Positions 8,496 through 16,213 of a stretch of 64,000 nt of DNA are shown piece by piece; the stretch's first letter is position 1, and the number at the start of each line of letters is the position of its first letter. Made by a program: the position numbers and the translations under genes. The notes under the pieces are model-generated. The model was not told the origin of the DNA and searched no databases. It saw nothing but the letters and a program-made list of their open reading frames with translations. Source of the stretch: CAVQBJ01 sp963819075. Lineage in GTDB: Bacteria; Actinomycetota; Thermoleophilia; Solirubrobacterales; Solirubrobacteraceae. The stretch is from positions 496,001 to 560,000 of the forward strand of contig CAWFUP010000004.1 in the NCBI GenBank assembly GCA_963819075.1, read 5' to 3'.

Positions 8496-8693
8496 CTACG
8501 GCTCGCCTGCGGGTCGATTGCGCCGCCGCTCGCTCGGACGCATCGCGCGCCGTCGCAGCAGCACCAGCACCAGGCTACAGACAACGAGGACCGCGAGCAG
8601 CACGATCGTCGACGGACGGCTGAAGTACTCCCGCAGCCGGTGACCAAGCGTCCCCGTCGCCAGCGGGGCGATGAACGCCCACGCGGCGGTCAG
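8496..8693 (-). CDS. possible small one-helix membrane protein or remnant
   Basis: Between pyrF and pfkB one minus-strand frame encodes 65 residues with a clear membrane segment (about residues 29-47, TIVLLAVLVVCSLVLVLL) followed by a strongly basic tail (RRRAMRPSERRRNR), a good positive-inside topology. The weak point is the start: after an in-frame TGA only CTG is available, with no ATG, GTG or TTG. It could be a decayed C-terminus of a larger membrane protein, or a small protein with an unusual start. It ends 8 bases before pfkB, so it would be in the same transcript. Confidence 0.3.
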   Translation of the reverse strand: MTAAWAFIAPLATGTLGHRLREYFSRPSTIVLLAVLVVCSLVLVLLRRRAMRPSERRRNRPAGEP

Positions 8694-8696
8694 AGC

Positions 8697-8725
8697 GCAT
8701 CACCGCGAGCCATGCGCGGTGATGC
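8697..8725. terminator. perfect 11-bp hairpin at the end of pyrF
   Basis: GCATCACCGCG and its exact complement flank a 7-nt loop; one arm reaches the last base of the pyrF stop codon. There is no T-run on either strand, so if it terminates transcription it is not a classical intrinsic terminator. It could instead protect the 3' end of the message. Confidence 0.45.
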
Positions 8726-9675
8726 TACGCGAGCGCCCACGCGGCGGCGCGCAGACGCTCGGCCTCGCGGCGGGCGGCCGTCGCCGGATCCGCGCCCTCG
8801 ACCGCCGGCGCGGCGGCGATGCTGCGCGAGGCGGTGATGAGCGCGCCGGCCCGCCCGATGGCGAACGCCGGCGCGAGGTCCTCGACGCGCCCGCCCTGCG
8901 CGCCAACCCCGGGCAGCAGCAGCGGCGCCCGCGGCATGAGCGCGCGCAGGCGCTCCAGGTGCTCCGGCGCGGTGGCCCCGACGACCGCGCCGACATCCGC
9001 GACGCCCGACGACCCCAAGCCGGCCGATCCGAGCTCGTCAACCAGGCGTGCCAAGCGCTCGGCGACCGTCCCGCCGGCGGCAAGCGCGAGATCCTCGACG
9101 TCGGTCGCTCCGGGGTTCGATGTGCGCACGAGCGCGAGCACGCCGCCGCCGCCGGCACGCGCGGCCTCGACGAACGGCGCGATCGCGTCGGTACCCATCA
9201 GCGGGTTGATTGTCGCGAGGTCGGCCCCGAGACCCGGGAGGTCCCCGAACGGCGACGCTGCCCCGCCGAACAGCGACTGCGCGTACGCCTGCGCAGACAC
9301 CGCGATGTCCCCGCGCTTGCCATCGGCGATGACGAGCAACCCGGCCCCGCGCGCGTGCGCGGCGACGTCGAACAGCACACGCCAGCCCGGCGGCCCGAGG
9401 CGCTCGAAGCAGGCGAGCTGCAGCTTCGCGCCGACGCACGCCGGCGCGACGGCGTCGATCAGTGCGCGGCAGTGGCGCAGCACCGCCGCAGCGGCGCGCT
9501 CGGCCGGCGGGCCGTCCCCGGCCAGGCCCTCGGTGGCCTGCGGCCACAGCGCCGCCGGATCGGGGTCGAGCCCGACGACGAGCTGCGACTCGCGCTCCGC
9601 CACGCGCTCGGCCAGCCGGTCGCCGAAGGGCGGCGCCGTGGCCTGGGCGGGAGGGCGAGGAGCGGCCACGTGCAC
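8725..9675 (-). CDS. pyrF: orotidine 5'-phosphate decarboxylase
   Basis: The last step of UMP synthesis. The 316-residue length fits the longer PyrF subfamily. The catalytic Lys and Asp sit in LLVIADGKRGDI (Lys120, Asp123), the N-terminal strand is VVGLDPDP, and the phosphate-binding end carries PLLLPGVGAQGG. The GTG start at 9675 lies 13 bp after the HU gene on the same strand; a second GTG two codons on is a possible alternative. No other pyr genes are in the window, and pairing with hup suggests a housekeeping operon. Confidence 0.94.
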   Translation of the reverse strand: MHVAAPRPPAQATAPPFGDRLAERVAERESQLVVGLDPDPAALWPQATEGLAGDGPPAERAAAAVLRHCRALIDAVAPACVGAKLQLACFERLGPPGWRVLFDVAAHARGAGLLVIADGKRGDIAVSAQAYAQSLFGGAASPFGDLPGLGADLATINPLMGTDAIAPFVEAARAGGGGVLALVRTSNPGATDVEDLALAAGGTVAERLARLVDELGSAGLGSSGVADVGAVVGATAPEHLERLRALMPRAPLLLPGVGAQGGRVEDLAPAFAIGRAGALITASRSIAAAPAVEGADPATAARREAERLRAAAWALA

Positions 9676-9688
9676 GTGCCCGACCTGC

Positions 9689-9967
9689 TCAGCGGCCCTT
9701 CACGGCGCTCTTCAGTCCGCTGCCGGCGCTGAAGCGCGGTACCCGCGATGCGTCGATCTGGATGCGCTCGCCGGTGCGCGGATTGACACCCTCGCGCGCC
9801 CCGCGCTCGCCGACGTGGAACTTGCCGAACCCGGAGATCGAGACCTCGCTGCCCCGTCGCAGCGCGTCCTCGACCGTCGAGAGCACGGCGTCGACGGCGC
9901 GCGACGCGTCGTTGCGGGTCAGCTGGGCGCGGTCGGCGACCTGGTCGACCAGTTCGGATTTCGTCAC
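9689..9967 (-). CDS. hup: HU-family nucleoid DNA-binding protein
   Basis: A 92-residue HU/IHF-type protein that bends DNA and organises the chromosome. It opens MTKSELVDQVADRAQLT, has the beta-arm entry SISGFGKFHV and the DNA-contacting arm block around GVNPRTGERIQI, and ends SAVKGR. It lacks the long Lys/Ala-rich tail of mycobacterial HupB. The GTG start has a GAGGAGGAACAG ribosome-binding site directly before it. pyrF follows 13 bp downstream. Confidence 0.95.
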   Translation of the reverse strand: MTKSELVDQVADRAQLTRNDASRAVDAVLSTVEDALRRGSEVSISGFGKFHVGERGAREGVNPRTGERIQIDASRVPRFSAGSGLKSAVKGR

Positions 9968-10026
9968 CTGTTCCTCCTCGATTCGTGACAGCAGACGGTG
10001 CGCATGCCTGCGCGGCGGCGGCGAAG

Positions 10027-10281
10027 CTAACAGCGGCCGCGGACGGCCGCGAGCGCGAGGCGCATGTCGAATTCAACCAGGGCGCGAGGCGCCTGGAGCC
10101 CCGTCAGCGCCACGAGCTCCGTGTCGCCGTCGCGGACGACCAGCGCCGGCGACGTCGGGGCGACCAACGACGGATCCCCGCACACCAGCTCGCCATCGTC
10201 CACGAGCGCGCATGACGTCACGGAGGGACTGAGCCCGCGCAGGTAGTCGAGGGCGAATTGCGGGCTGAGCGCGGACGACAT
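10027..10281 (-). CDS. small conserved-looking protein, possibly Roadblock/LC7-like
   Basis: An 84-residue protein starting MSSALSPQFALDYLRGLSPSV, with an alternating strand pattern (CALVDDGELVCGD, ALVVRDGDTELVALTG) and a C-terminal helix (PRALVEFDMRLALAAVRGR). The helix-strand-strand-helix pattern recalls half of a Roadblock/LC7 fold, but I cannot assign it firmly. A longer frame runs to 10356 over the divergent small gene; I chose the ATG at 10281 because of the GGCGGAG directly upstream and the lack of protein-like character before it. Its start is only 22 bp from the divergent gene at 10304. Confidence 0.6.
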   Translation of the reverse strand: MSSALSPQFALDYLRGLSPSVTSCALVDDGELVCGDPSLVAPTSPALVVRDGDTELVALTGLQAPRALVEFDMRLALAAVRGRC

Positions 10282-10303
10282 CTCCGCCCGGCACAATACG
10301 ACG

Positions 10304-10444
10304 ATGCCACTCAACCGGGTCGCCTGGCTGGTCACCGTCGGTGTGGCGCTCATCACCGCGCTGCTGATGCTGCTCGAGGGCTACAGCGGATATGCCGGAG
10401 TGAGCCTCGCGGTCGGCGCGTCGGCCGCGATCAACCTCTTCTAG
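10304..10444 (+). CDS. 46-residue membrane protein
   Basis: A short gene encoding MPLNRVAWLVTVGVALITAL (residues 1-20), a hydrophobic stretch to about residue 24, a short polar turn EGYSGYAG, then a second hydrophobic segment ending INLF. This predicts two short membrane helices. A -10-like CACAAT lies 6 nt before the ATG with no ribosome-binding site, which fits a leaderless message. Its TAG stop shares the bases CTAG with the stop of the convergent rdgB. I do not recognise the family. Confidence 0.6.
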   Translation: MPLNRVAWLVTVGVALITALLMLLEGYSGYAGVSLAVGASAAINLF

Positions 10445-11007
10445 GAGAGCGCCGTGAGCAGGGCGCGCGCCGCGCGGCCGCGATGGCTGATCGCATCCTT
10501 ATCGGCGACCGAAAGCTCGGCCATCGTGCGACCGGTCGGGTCGTCGTCGGGCAGGAAGGCCGGGTCGTAGCCGAAGCCCCCGCTCCCGCGGGGCTGCGCG
10601 GCGAGGCGACCCGTGCACCGCCCCGTAAACACGCGCTCGACCCCGTCGACGGGGTCGACCAGCGCGATCGCGCACACGTACGCCAGCTCGCTGCCGGGTG
10701 GCGCCTCGCGCAGCAGCTTGGCGAGGTTCTCCTCGTCGCTCGCGTCGGGGCCGGCGTAGCGGGCCGAGTAGATCCCCGGCGCGCCGCCGAGCGCCGCCGC
10801 CTCGATCCCGGAGTCGTCGGCGATCGCGGGCATCGCCATCGCCGACGCAGCCGTGCGGGCCTTCGCCAGTGCATTCTCGGCGAAGGTCGCTCCGGTCTCG
10901 GGCGGCAACGCCACGCCGTCGTCGAGCGCCACGATCTCGTGAGGCGCGAGCAGGACCGCGAACTCCCGCCGTTTGTGCGGGTTGTTCGTCGCCAGGACGA
11001 GACGCAT
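10441..11007 (-). CDS. rdgB: XTP/dITP diphosphatase (RdgB/HAM1)
   Basis: It cleans the nucleotide pool by hydrolysing dITP, dXTP and ITP to monophosphates. The 188-residue protein starts MRLVLATNNPHKRREF, the family substrate-binding start, and contains the signatures MPAIADDSGIEAAALGGAPG and SGGFGYDPAFLP with the C-terminal DKDAISHRGRA. The frame is open far upstream, but homology begins at the ATG at 11007. It follows rph by 20 bp in the common order murI-rph-rdgB. Confidence 0.95.
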   Translation of the reverse strand: MRLVLATNNPHKRREFAVLLAPHEIVALDDGVALPPETGATFAENALAKARTAASAMAMPAIADDSGIEAAALGGAPGIYSARYAGPDASDEENLAKLLREAPPGSELAYVCAIALVDPVDGVERVFTGRCTGRLAAQPRGSGGFGYDPAFLPDDDPTGRTMAELSVADKDAISHRGRAARALLTALS

Positions 11008-11027
11008 CCGCGGTCGGCTCGGGCCGT

Positions 11028-11762
11028 CTAGGCCGGTGCGCCGGCCACGATCGCGGCCTCCTGCAGCGCGCGGAGGTGGTCGATCCCGCCGGCGGCGAGC
11101 GCGAGCAGCTCGTCGAGATGCGCGCGCGAGAGCGGCGTGCGCTCGGCGGTCGCCTGCACCTCGATGAGCCCGCCCTCGCCGGTCATGACCACGTTCGCGT
11201 CGACCTCGGCGGTCGAGTCTTCGGGGTAGTCGAGGTCGAGCACCGCCTGGCCGCCGACGATCCCGCACGAGACCGCGGCCACCGAGCCGCTCAGCGGTGA
11301 GCGCTCGAGCTTGCCCTCGGCGCGCAGCCGCTCGCACGCGAGCGCGAGTGCGACGAACGCCCCGGTGATCGACGCGCAGCGGGTCCCGCCGTCGGCCTGC
11401 AGCACGTCACAGTCGAGGTACATCGTGCGCTCACCGAGCGCGGCGAAGTCGATCACACCGCGGATCGAGCGGCCGATGAGGCGCTGGATCTCGACGGTGC
11501 GCCCGTCGGGGCGCCCGCGCGTGACGTCGCGTTGCTTGCGCTGGCCGGTGGAGGCCGGCAGCATCCCGTACTCGGCCGTGACCCATCCGCGCCCCTGGCC
11601 GGCCATCCAGCGCGGCACGCTCTCCTGGGCCGACGCCGTGCAGATCACGCGCGTGGCACCGACCGAGATGAGGGCCGAGCCGGTCGCCGTCCGCACGAAC
11701 CCCGGCTCGATCGTCGTCTCCCGCAGCTCGTCGGGCGCCCGGCCGTCGTGGCGCTCGCTCAC
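11028..11762 (-). CDS. rph: ribonuclease PH
   Basis: A phosphorolytic 3'-5' exoribonuclease that trims tRNA 3' ends. At 244 residues it is full length and contains the typical blocks GRGWVTAEYGMLPAST, RTVEIQRLIGRSIRGVID, LDCDVLQADGGTRCASITGA and DLDYPEDSTAEVDANVVMT. Its ATG overlaps the murI stop by 4 bases (ATGA), so murI, rph and rdgB form one coupled operon. Confidence 0.96.
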   Translation of the reverse strand: MSERHDGRAPDELRETTIEPGFVRTATGSALISVGATRVICTASAQESVPRWMAGQGRGWVTAEYGMLPASTGQRKQRDVTRGRPDGRTVEIQRLIGRSIRGVIDFAALGERTMYLDCDVLQADGGTRCASITGAFVALALACERLRAEGKLERSPLSGSVAAVSCGIVGGQAVLDLDYPEDSTAEVDANVVMTGEGGLIEVQATAERTPLSRAHLDELLALAAGGIDHLRALQEAAIVAGAPA

Positions 11763-12631
11763 CGCGTGTCTCCGGACCCGAGCGCGACGGCGTCGGGCAG
11801 CTCAACGTGATCGACCTCGCCGAGCGGCATCTGCAGGAAGCGGCTGCCGAGAGCCTCGAAGGCCGCCACGTCGCCGCTGCACAGGAACCGGTAGCTGCCC
11901 TCGTCGCGGCTCGCACTCGCCAGGTCGCGCGCGGCGAGGGCGCGCTCGACGGTGCGCGCGACCGACTCGCCCGAGCCGACGAGCGTCACCTCGGGCCCGA
12001 GCATCCGCTGAAGCATCGGGGCGACGAGCGGGTAGTGCGTGCAGCCGAGGATCACGGTGTCGACGCCGGCCTCGCGCAGCGGGCGGCAGTACGCGCGCAC
12101 CGTCTCCATCACCTGCGCGTCGAACGGGAAGCCGCTCTGGATGAGCGGCGCGAGATCCGGACAGGCGACCGACACGAGCTCGATCCATTCGCCAGTGGAG
12201 GCGACGGCTTCGCGGTACGCGCCGCTGCTCACCGCCGCCGGCGTGGCGAGCAGTCCGACGCGTCCATTGCGCGTCTGCTGCACCGCGAGGTGGGCCGCCG
12301 CGTCCACGACCCCGATCACGGCCACACCGCTGCGCTCACGCGCGAGATGCTCGCGCAGCATCGGCAGCGCCGCCGCCGATGCTGCGTTGCACGCGACGAC
12401 GAGCAGCTTCGCGCCGCGGACGAGCAGCAGGTCGGCGATCGCGACGGCGAAGCCGGCGATCTCCTCCGCGTCGCGCTCGCCATAGGGGAAGCGCGCCGTG
12501 TCACCGAGGTAGACGTAGTCCTCGTGCGGCAGGCGCACGAGCAGCTCGTGCAGCACGGTCAATCCGCCCACCCCGGAGTCGAACACCCCGATGGGGCGGG
12601 CGGCGTCGAGCGTCGTCACGCCCATGATCAT
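11759..12631 (-). CDS. murI: glutamate racemase
   Basis: It supplies D-glutamate for peptidoglycan. The two catalytic cysteines are visible in VACNAASA (Cys81) and GCTHYPLV (Cys197), with the start IGVFDSGVGGLTVL and the block YLGDTARFPYG. Length is 290 residues from the first start at 12631; an alternative ATG two codons later (12625) is equally plausible. First gene of murI-rph-rdgB, divergent from the glycosyltransferase at 12705. Confidence 0.96.
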   Translation of the reverse strand: MIMGVTTLDAARPIGVFDSGVGGLTVLHELLVRLPHEDYVYLGDTARFPYGERDAEEIAGFAVAIADLLLVRGAKLLVVACNAASAAALPMLREHLARERSGVAVIGVVDAAAHLAVQQTRNGRVGLLATPAAVSSGAYREAVASTGEWIELVSVACPDLAPLIQSGFPFDAQVMETVRAYCRPLREAGVDTVILGCTHYPLVAPMLQRMLGPEVTLVGSGESVARTVERALAARDLASASRDEGSYRFLCSGDVAAFEALGSRFLQMPLGEVDHVELPDAVALGSGDTR

Positions 12632-12704
12632 GGCAAAGGGGGCGGCCGGCCCGGGCGGCCGTCACACCCACCGCAGCGCCGGGACGCGATACTCGCGAGC
12701 GGCA

Positions 12705-13634
12705 ATGCGAGCGCTCGTCGTCTCCAACCTGCGTCCGGACACCGCCACGCCCGGGCGTGGGGTGTTCGTGCGCGACCAGGTCGCGGCGCTGCGCGAGCTC
12801 GGCGGCGTCGACGTGACGCACTTCGACTTCCCGCCCGGCCCGAGCGCGCTCGCCGGCGCCGCCGTCTCGCTGCGCCGCCGCTTTGGTGGAACGCGCTTCG
12901 ACGTCGTGCACGCGCACTTCGGACTGAGCGCGTGGCCGGCGCTCGCGGTCCCCGCGCGGGCACGCGTGCTGACCCTGCACGGCACCGACGTGCGCCATCC
13001 GCGCACGCGTCGCATCACGGCCGCGGTCCTGCCGCGCATGTCGCTCGTCGCCGCGGTATCGGCGTCGCTGCTCGCCGAGCTCGGACCGGCGCCACCCGGC
13101 GCACGGCGCGCGGTGCTGCCGTGCGGCGTGGACCTCGAGCGCTTCCGCCCGCTGCCGCGCAAACAGGCGCGCACGGCGCTCGGCCTCGACCCGGCTGGCC
13201 GCTATCTGTTGTTCCCCGCCGATCCGCGGCGTCCCGGCAAGCGCCACGATCTCGCCGTCGAGATCGCGGCCGGCACGCCGCTGCTGACGCTCGGATCCGT
13301 GCCGCCACACGAGGTGCCCCTGTGGATCAACGCCGCCAGCGCCGTGCTCGTGCCCTCGAGCGCGGAGGGGTTCGGACTGGCCGTGCTGGAGGCGCTCGCC
13401 TGCGACGTGCCGGTACTGGCGACCGACGTGGGCGTGCACCCGCTCGTCCTGGACGGCGTGGCCGGCACGTTGTGCGCGGCATACGACCGCGAGCGCTGGC
13501 AGTCGGCGCTCGCGCCGCACCTCGCCGCCGACGATCCGCGCGTCGACGGCCGTCCGCGCGCCGAGCTGTTCTCGGCCCAGCGCATGGCCGAGCGCGTGCG
13601 CACGGCCTGGGACGCCGTGCTGTCGGGCGCCTGA
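12705..13634 (+). CDS. family 4 glycosyltransferase
   Basis: A 309-residue GT-B fold enzyme. The N-terminal half has VVSNLRPDTATPGRGVFVRDQ and VVHAHFGLSAWPAL; LTLHGTDVRHPRTR is the usual acceptor-side loop. The C-terminal half has the nucleotide-sugar block with the EX7E-like PSSAEGFGLAVLEALAC and VPVLATDVGVHP. Probably a mannosyl- or glucosyltransferase for envelope glycans; sugar and acceptor cannot be read from sequence. A GATACT -10-like element lies 11 nt before the ATG. The frame is open further upstream, but the motif-bearing start is at 12705. Confidence 0.85.
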   Translation: MRALVVSNLRPDTATPGRGVFVRDQVAALRELGGVDVTHFDFPPGPSALAGAAVSLRRRFGGTRFDVVHAHFGLSAWPALAVPARARVLTLHGTDVRHPRTRRITAAVLPRMSLVAAVSASLLAELGPAPPGARRAVLPCGVDLERFRPLPRKQARTALGLDPAGRYLLFPADPRRPGKRHDLAVEIAAGTPLLTLGSVPPHEVPLWINAASAVLVPSSAEGFGLAVLEALACDVPVLATDVGVHPLVLDGVAGTLCAAYDRERWQSALAPHLAADDPRVDGRPRAELFSAQRMAERVRTAWDAVLSGA

Positions 13635-13667
13635 CCGAGCCGGCCGCCGGGCGACGGGGAGACGCGT

Positions 13668-13688
13668 TGCCCGCGTATTACGCGGGCA
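13668..13688. other. 8-bp perfect inverted repeat before the zinc-ribbon genes
   Basis: TGCCCGCG and its complement flank TATTA. It is 11-44 bp ahead of the possible ATG starts at 13700 and 13712. It could be an operator or the terminator of the glycosyltransferase gene; there is no T-run. Confidence 0.35.
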
Positions 13689-13711
13689 GCCCGGTTAACA
13701 TGGGCTCACCG

Positions 13712-14587
13712 ATGCCACGGATTCCCCGCTTCGGGCGGTCCGACGCCGACACGGCCCTGCAGCCGTCGGCGGCCGACCTCAACGCCGCGCCCGACCACGA
13801 CGACGAGCCGCCGACCACGGTGATGGCGACGCCCGCGTTCGCTCCCGGTAATGCGCCACCGACGGGCGACAGCCCGGCGACCGACCAACCCGCGGGCGCC
13901 GAGCCGTCTGGCGGGGGCACGCTCAGCTTCGCCGAGCGGGCGCGCGCACGACGGCGGTTGCGGTTCCTGCGCCGCGCGCGCGAGCTCGGCTTCCGCGACC
14001 TCGGAGGCCTCGTCTTCGACCTGCACCGGTTCGGCCGCGAGCGGGCCGATCTCGTCGCGGCGAAGGTACACACGCTCGCGGTCATGGATCAGGAGCTACG
14101 GGCGCTCGAGACGCTCCTGCGCGAGCGCCGCACCGTCACCGTCCTGCACGAGCCGGGGATCGTGGCCTGCCCGCGTTGCGCAGCCATCCACGGGACCGAG
14201 TCGAACTACTGCCCCAACTGCGGCCTGCCGACGGGCGGCCGCGCGGACATGCCGATGGCCGTCCCGGCCCCCGGCGCGAGCGGCGCGACCGAGCAGACGC
14301 CCGCGAGCGCGATCGCACCGAGCGCTCCCGCGAGCAAGACGCCCACGATCACCACGAGCGCTCCGGGGGGCGAGACGGATGACGCCGTCCCGGCTCAGCC
14401 ACCGACCCCGGACGATTCGCCATCCGCGCAGGAGTCGCGCAGCCCCGCGTCGCCGGTCGGCCCGGCCTCGGAGATCGCCGCCGCGGAGAACGGCGCAGAC
14501 CCGCCGGAGCCAGCGGTGTGGCGTGCGGCGAATGCCGTCCCGGAGCTGGGTGCCGCGCCGAGCGACGACCGGCCGCTGCAGCGATGA
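13712..14587 (+). CDS. unknown protein with helical core, zinc ribbon and Pro/Ala-rich tails
   Basis: A 291-residue protein (MPRIPRFGRSDAD start; an ATG at 13700 is an alternative). Residues about 1-75 are low-complexity and acidic/proline-rich. A basic helical block follows (ERARARRRLRFLRRARELG, then FDLHRFGRERADLVAAKV and a helical heptad-like stretch to LLRERRT). Next is a zinc ribbon with two CxxC knuckles, CPRCAAIHG and YCPNCGLPTG (about residues 153-175). The last ~115 residues are disordered Ala/Pro/Ser/Thr-rich. I do not recognise the family. Its stop overlaps the next gene's start (ATGA), and the partner also has a zinc ribbon. Confidence 0.75.
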   Translation: MPRIPRFGRSDADTALQPSAADLNAAPDHDDEPPTTVMATPAFAPGNAPPTGDSPATDQPAGAEPSGGGTLSFAERARARRRLRFLRRARELGFRDLGGLVFDLHRFGRERADLVAAKVHTLAVMDQELRALETLLRERRTVTVLHEPGIVACPRCAAIHGTESNYCPNCGLPTGGRADMPMAVPAPGASGATEQTPASAIAPSAPASKTPTITTSAPGGETDDAVPAQPPTPDDSPSAQESRSPASPVGPASEIAAAENGADPPEPAVWRAANAVPELGAAPSDDRPLQR

Positions 14588-15084
14588 CCTCGGCGGTCTC
14601 GCCGCCCGGCACGCCACCTCCCGCCACGCCGCCCCCGTCCGAGCCCGCGACCGATCGCTGCCCACTCTGCGGATCCGAGCTCGGCCCCGAGCAGCAGTGG
14701 TGCCTGCATTGCGGTGCGGCGGCGCGTACTCGCCTCGCCCCGCCCCAGCGCTGGCGCGCGCCGCTCCTCGCCGCCCTCGTCGTCATCGTGCTCTCGTTCG
14801 GGGTGCTGGTCGCCGCGCTCGTGAAGCTGTCCGGCGGCTCGGGGACGGCCACCGTCATCCTGCCGCCGTCGACGGCCACGGTGCTCGCGGCTCCCCCGGC
14901 GGGGTCGACCGGGCCCGGCGCAACCGGGGCCACGGGCAGCGTTCCGGCGGCGCCGGCCGCCGCCCCGGGCGCGACGGGCGCGACGATCACGGTGCCGGGC
15001 ACGACGCCGCCCGCGGCGGGAGCGCCGAGCGCTCCGGCCACCGGCGGAACCTCGGCTCCGGCGACCGGGACGACCGTGCACTGA
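14584..15084 (+). CDS. unknown membrane-anchored zinc-ribbon protein
   Basis: A 166-residue protein. A proline-rich start is followed by a zinc ribbon (CPLCGSELG and WCLHCGAAA, about residues 26-46), then one membrane helix (LLAALVVIVLSFGVLVAALV, about 60-80). An ~80-residue Ala/Pro/Gly/Thr-rich tail rich in GATGAT-type repeats follows and is predicted outside the cell. Topology is thus ribbon inside, tail outside. The ATG overlaps the stop of the preceding gene by 4 bases; the two products probably work together. An in-frame start further upstream (14518) exists but lies wholly inside the previous gene. Confidence 0.75.
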   Translation: MTSAVSPPGTPPPATPPPSEPATDRCPLCGSELGPEQQWCLHCGAAARTRLAPPQRWRAPLLAALVVIVLSFGVLVAALVKLSGGSGTATVILPPSTATVLAAPPAGSTGPGATGATGSVPAAPAAAPGATGATITVPGTTPPAAGAPSAPATGGTSAPATGTTVH

Positions 15085-15102
15085 GGGCGGCGCTCGCGCC
15101 TC

Positions 15103-15167
15103 CCGTTGAGGGGGTGTTCGTCATTAGGCACCGCATAGCCACACCAACGACGAACACCCCCCAACGG
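15103..15167. repeat. long inverted repeat between convergent genes
   Basis: A 20-nt arm (15103-15122) and a 19-nt arm (15149-15167) are complementary except for one bulged A, separated by 26 nt. It lies just after the membrane zinc-ribbon gene and just before the end of the HDAC-like gene on the other strand, so it could fold in either transcript. No T-run follows. Candidate bidirectional terminator or an extragenic palindromic repeat. Confidence 0.6.
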
Positions 15168-15175
15168 CAAGGCAT

Positions 15176-16193
15176 TCAGCCGAGGTCCCAGCGCTCGGAC
15201 AACCGGCCGAGCGCCTCCTGCGCGCGAGCGTGGACCGGCACCTCGGGCACCGGCGGTGCCACCACGGCCGCGAGCGCGTCCAGCGTCACCACCGTGCTCC
15301 TGGCCAGCGCCCCGAGCGCGTAGCCGCCCTCGAGCACGACGCCGATCGGAGCGCCGACGCCGGCCGCGGCGTGACGCATCGAGGCCGCCATCGCCGCATA
15401 GCCGCCGTCACTGACGCGGCAGTCGGCGAGGGGATCGTCGGCGTGCGCGTCGAATCCCGCCGAGATGAGCACGAGATTCGGAGCGTACCCACCGACGAGC
15501 GGGCGCGACGACGTGCTCGACGAGCGACACGAAGCAGTCGTCACCGGACCCGGGCGGGACCGGAAGGTTGACGGTGTAGCCCTTGCCCTCGCCCGATCCG
15601 GTGTCGGCGGCGGAGCCGGTGCCCGGATACAGCGGCGATTGGTGGATCGAGACGTAACAGACCGCGGACGTCGTGTGGAAGATGTCGTTCGTGCCGTTGC
15701 CGTGGTGCACGTCCCAATCGAGGATGAGCACGCGCGGGCACCCGTGAGCGCGCTGGGCGTGCGCCGCGGCCACCGCCACGTTGTTGAACAGGCAGAAGCC
15801 CATCGACTGGTTGCGCTCGGCGTGGTGCCCGGGCGGCCGGTGGCCGCTGAAGCCGGTTGGCGCCTCACGCGCCAGCAGACGGTCGACGAGCTGACAGGCA
15901 CCGCCGGCGGCGTGCAGGGCGGCCCTCCACGAGCCCTCGCTGACCATCGTGTCCGCGTCGATGATGGCGCCCCCCGACGCGCTCGCCTCGCGGATCTCCT
16001 CGACGAGCCGAGCTCCGTGCACCGCCGTGATCTGATCGACGGCGGCCGGCTCGGAGAGCACCCGCTCGAAGCCGAGCCAGTCGCGGGCCGCCATCGCCTC
16101 CTCGATCGCGGTGATCCGGGCCGCGTTCTCGGGGTGAGGGCCGGTGTCGTGCTGCAGCGAGGACGGGTGGCTCAGGTAGACCGGGCGGCCCAT
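15176..16193 (-). pseudogene. class II histone deacetylase-like amidohydrolase, frameshifted
   Basis: The product resembles bacterial HDAC/AcuC/HdaH zinc deacetylases. The first frame (ATG at 16193, MGRPVYLSHPSSLQHDTG) carries GHRPPGHHAERN, GFCLFNNVAVAAAHAQ and LILDWDVHHGNGT, i.e. the catalytic histidine pair and the zinc Asp-x-His. At about 15500 the match moves to another frame, which continues with NLVLISAGFDAHADDPL (the next zinc Asp) and VVLEGGYALGAL to the stop at 15176. One extra base in GCGCCCGCTCG explains the break. All catalytic motifs survive on either side, so either this is a sequencing error and the gene is intact (about 338 residues), or it is a very recent pseudogene. It is divergent from nadB. 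Confidence 0.8.
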
Positions 16194-16213
16194 CCGGATA
16201 CCGTACCCGGGCA

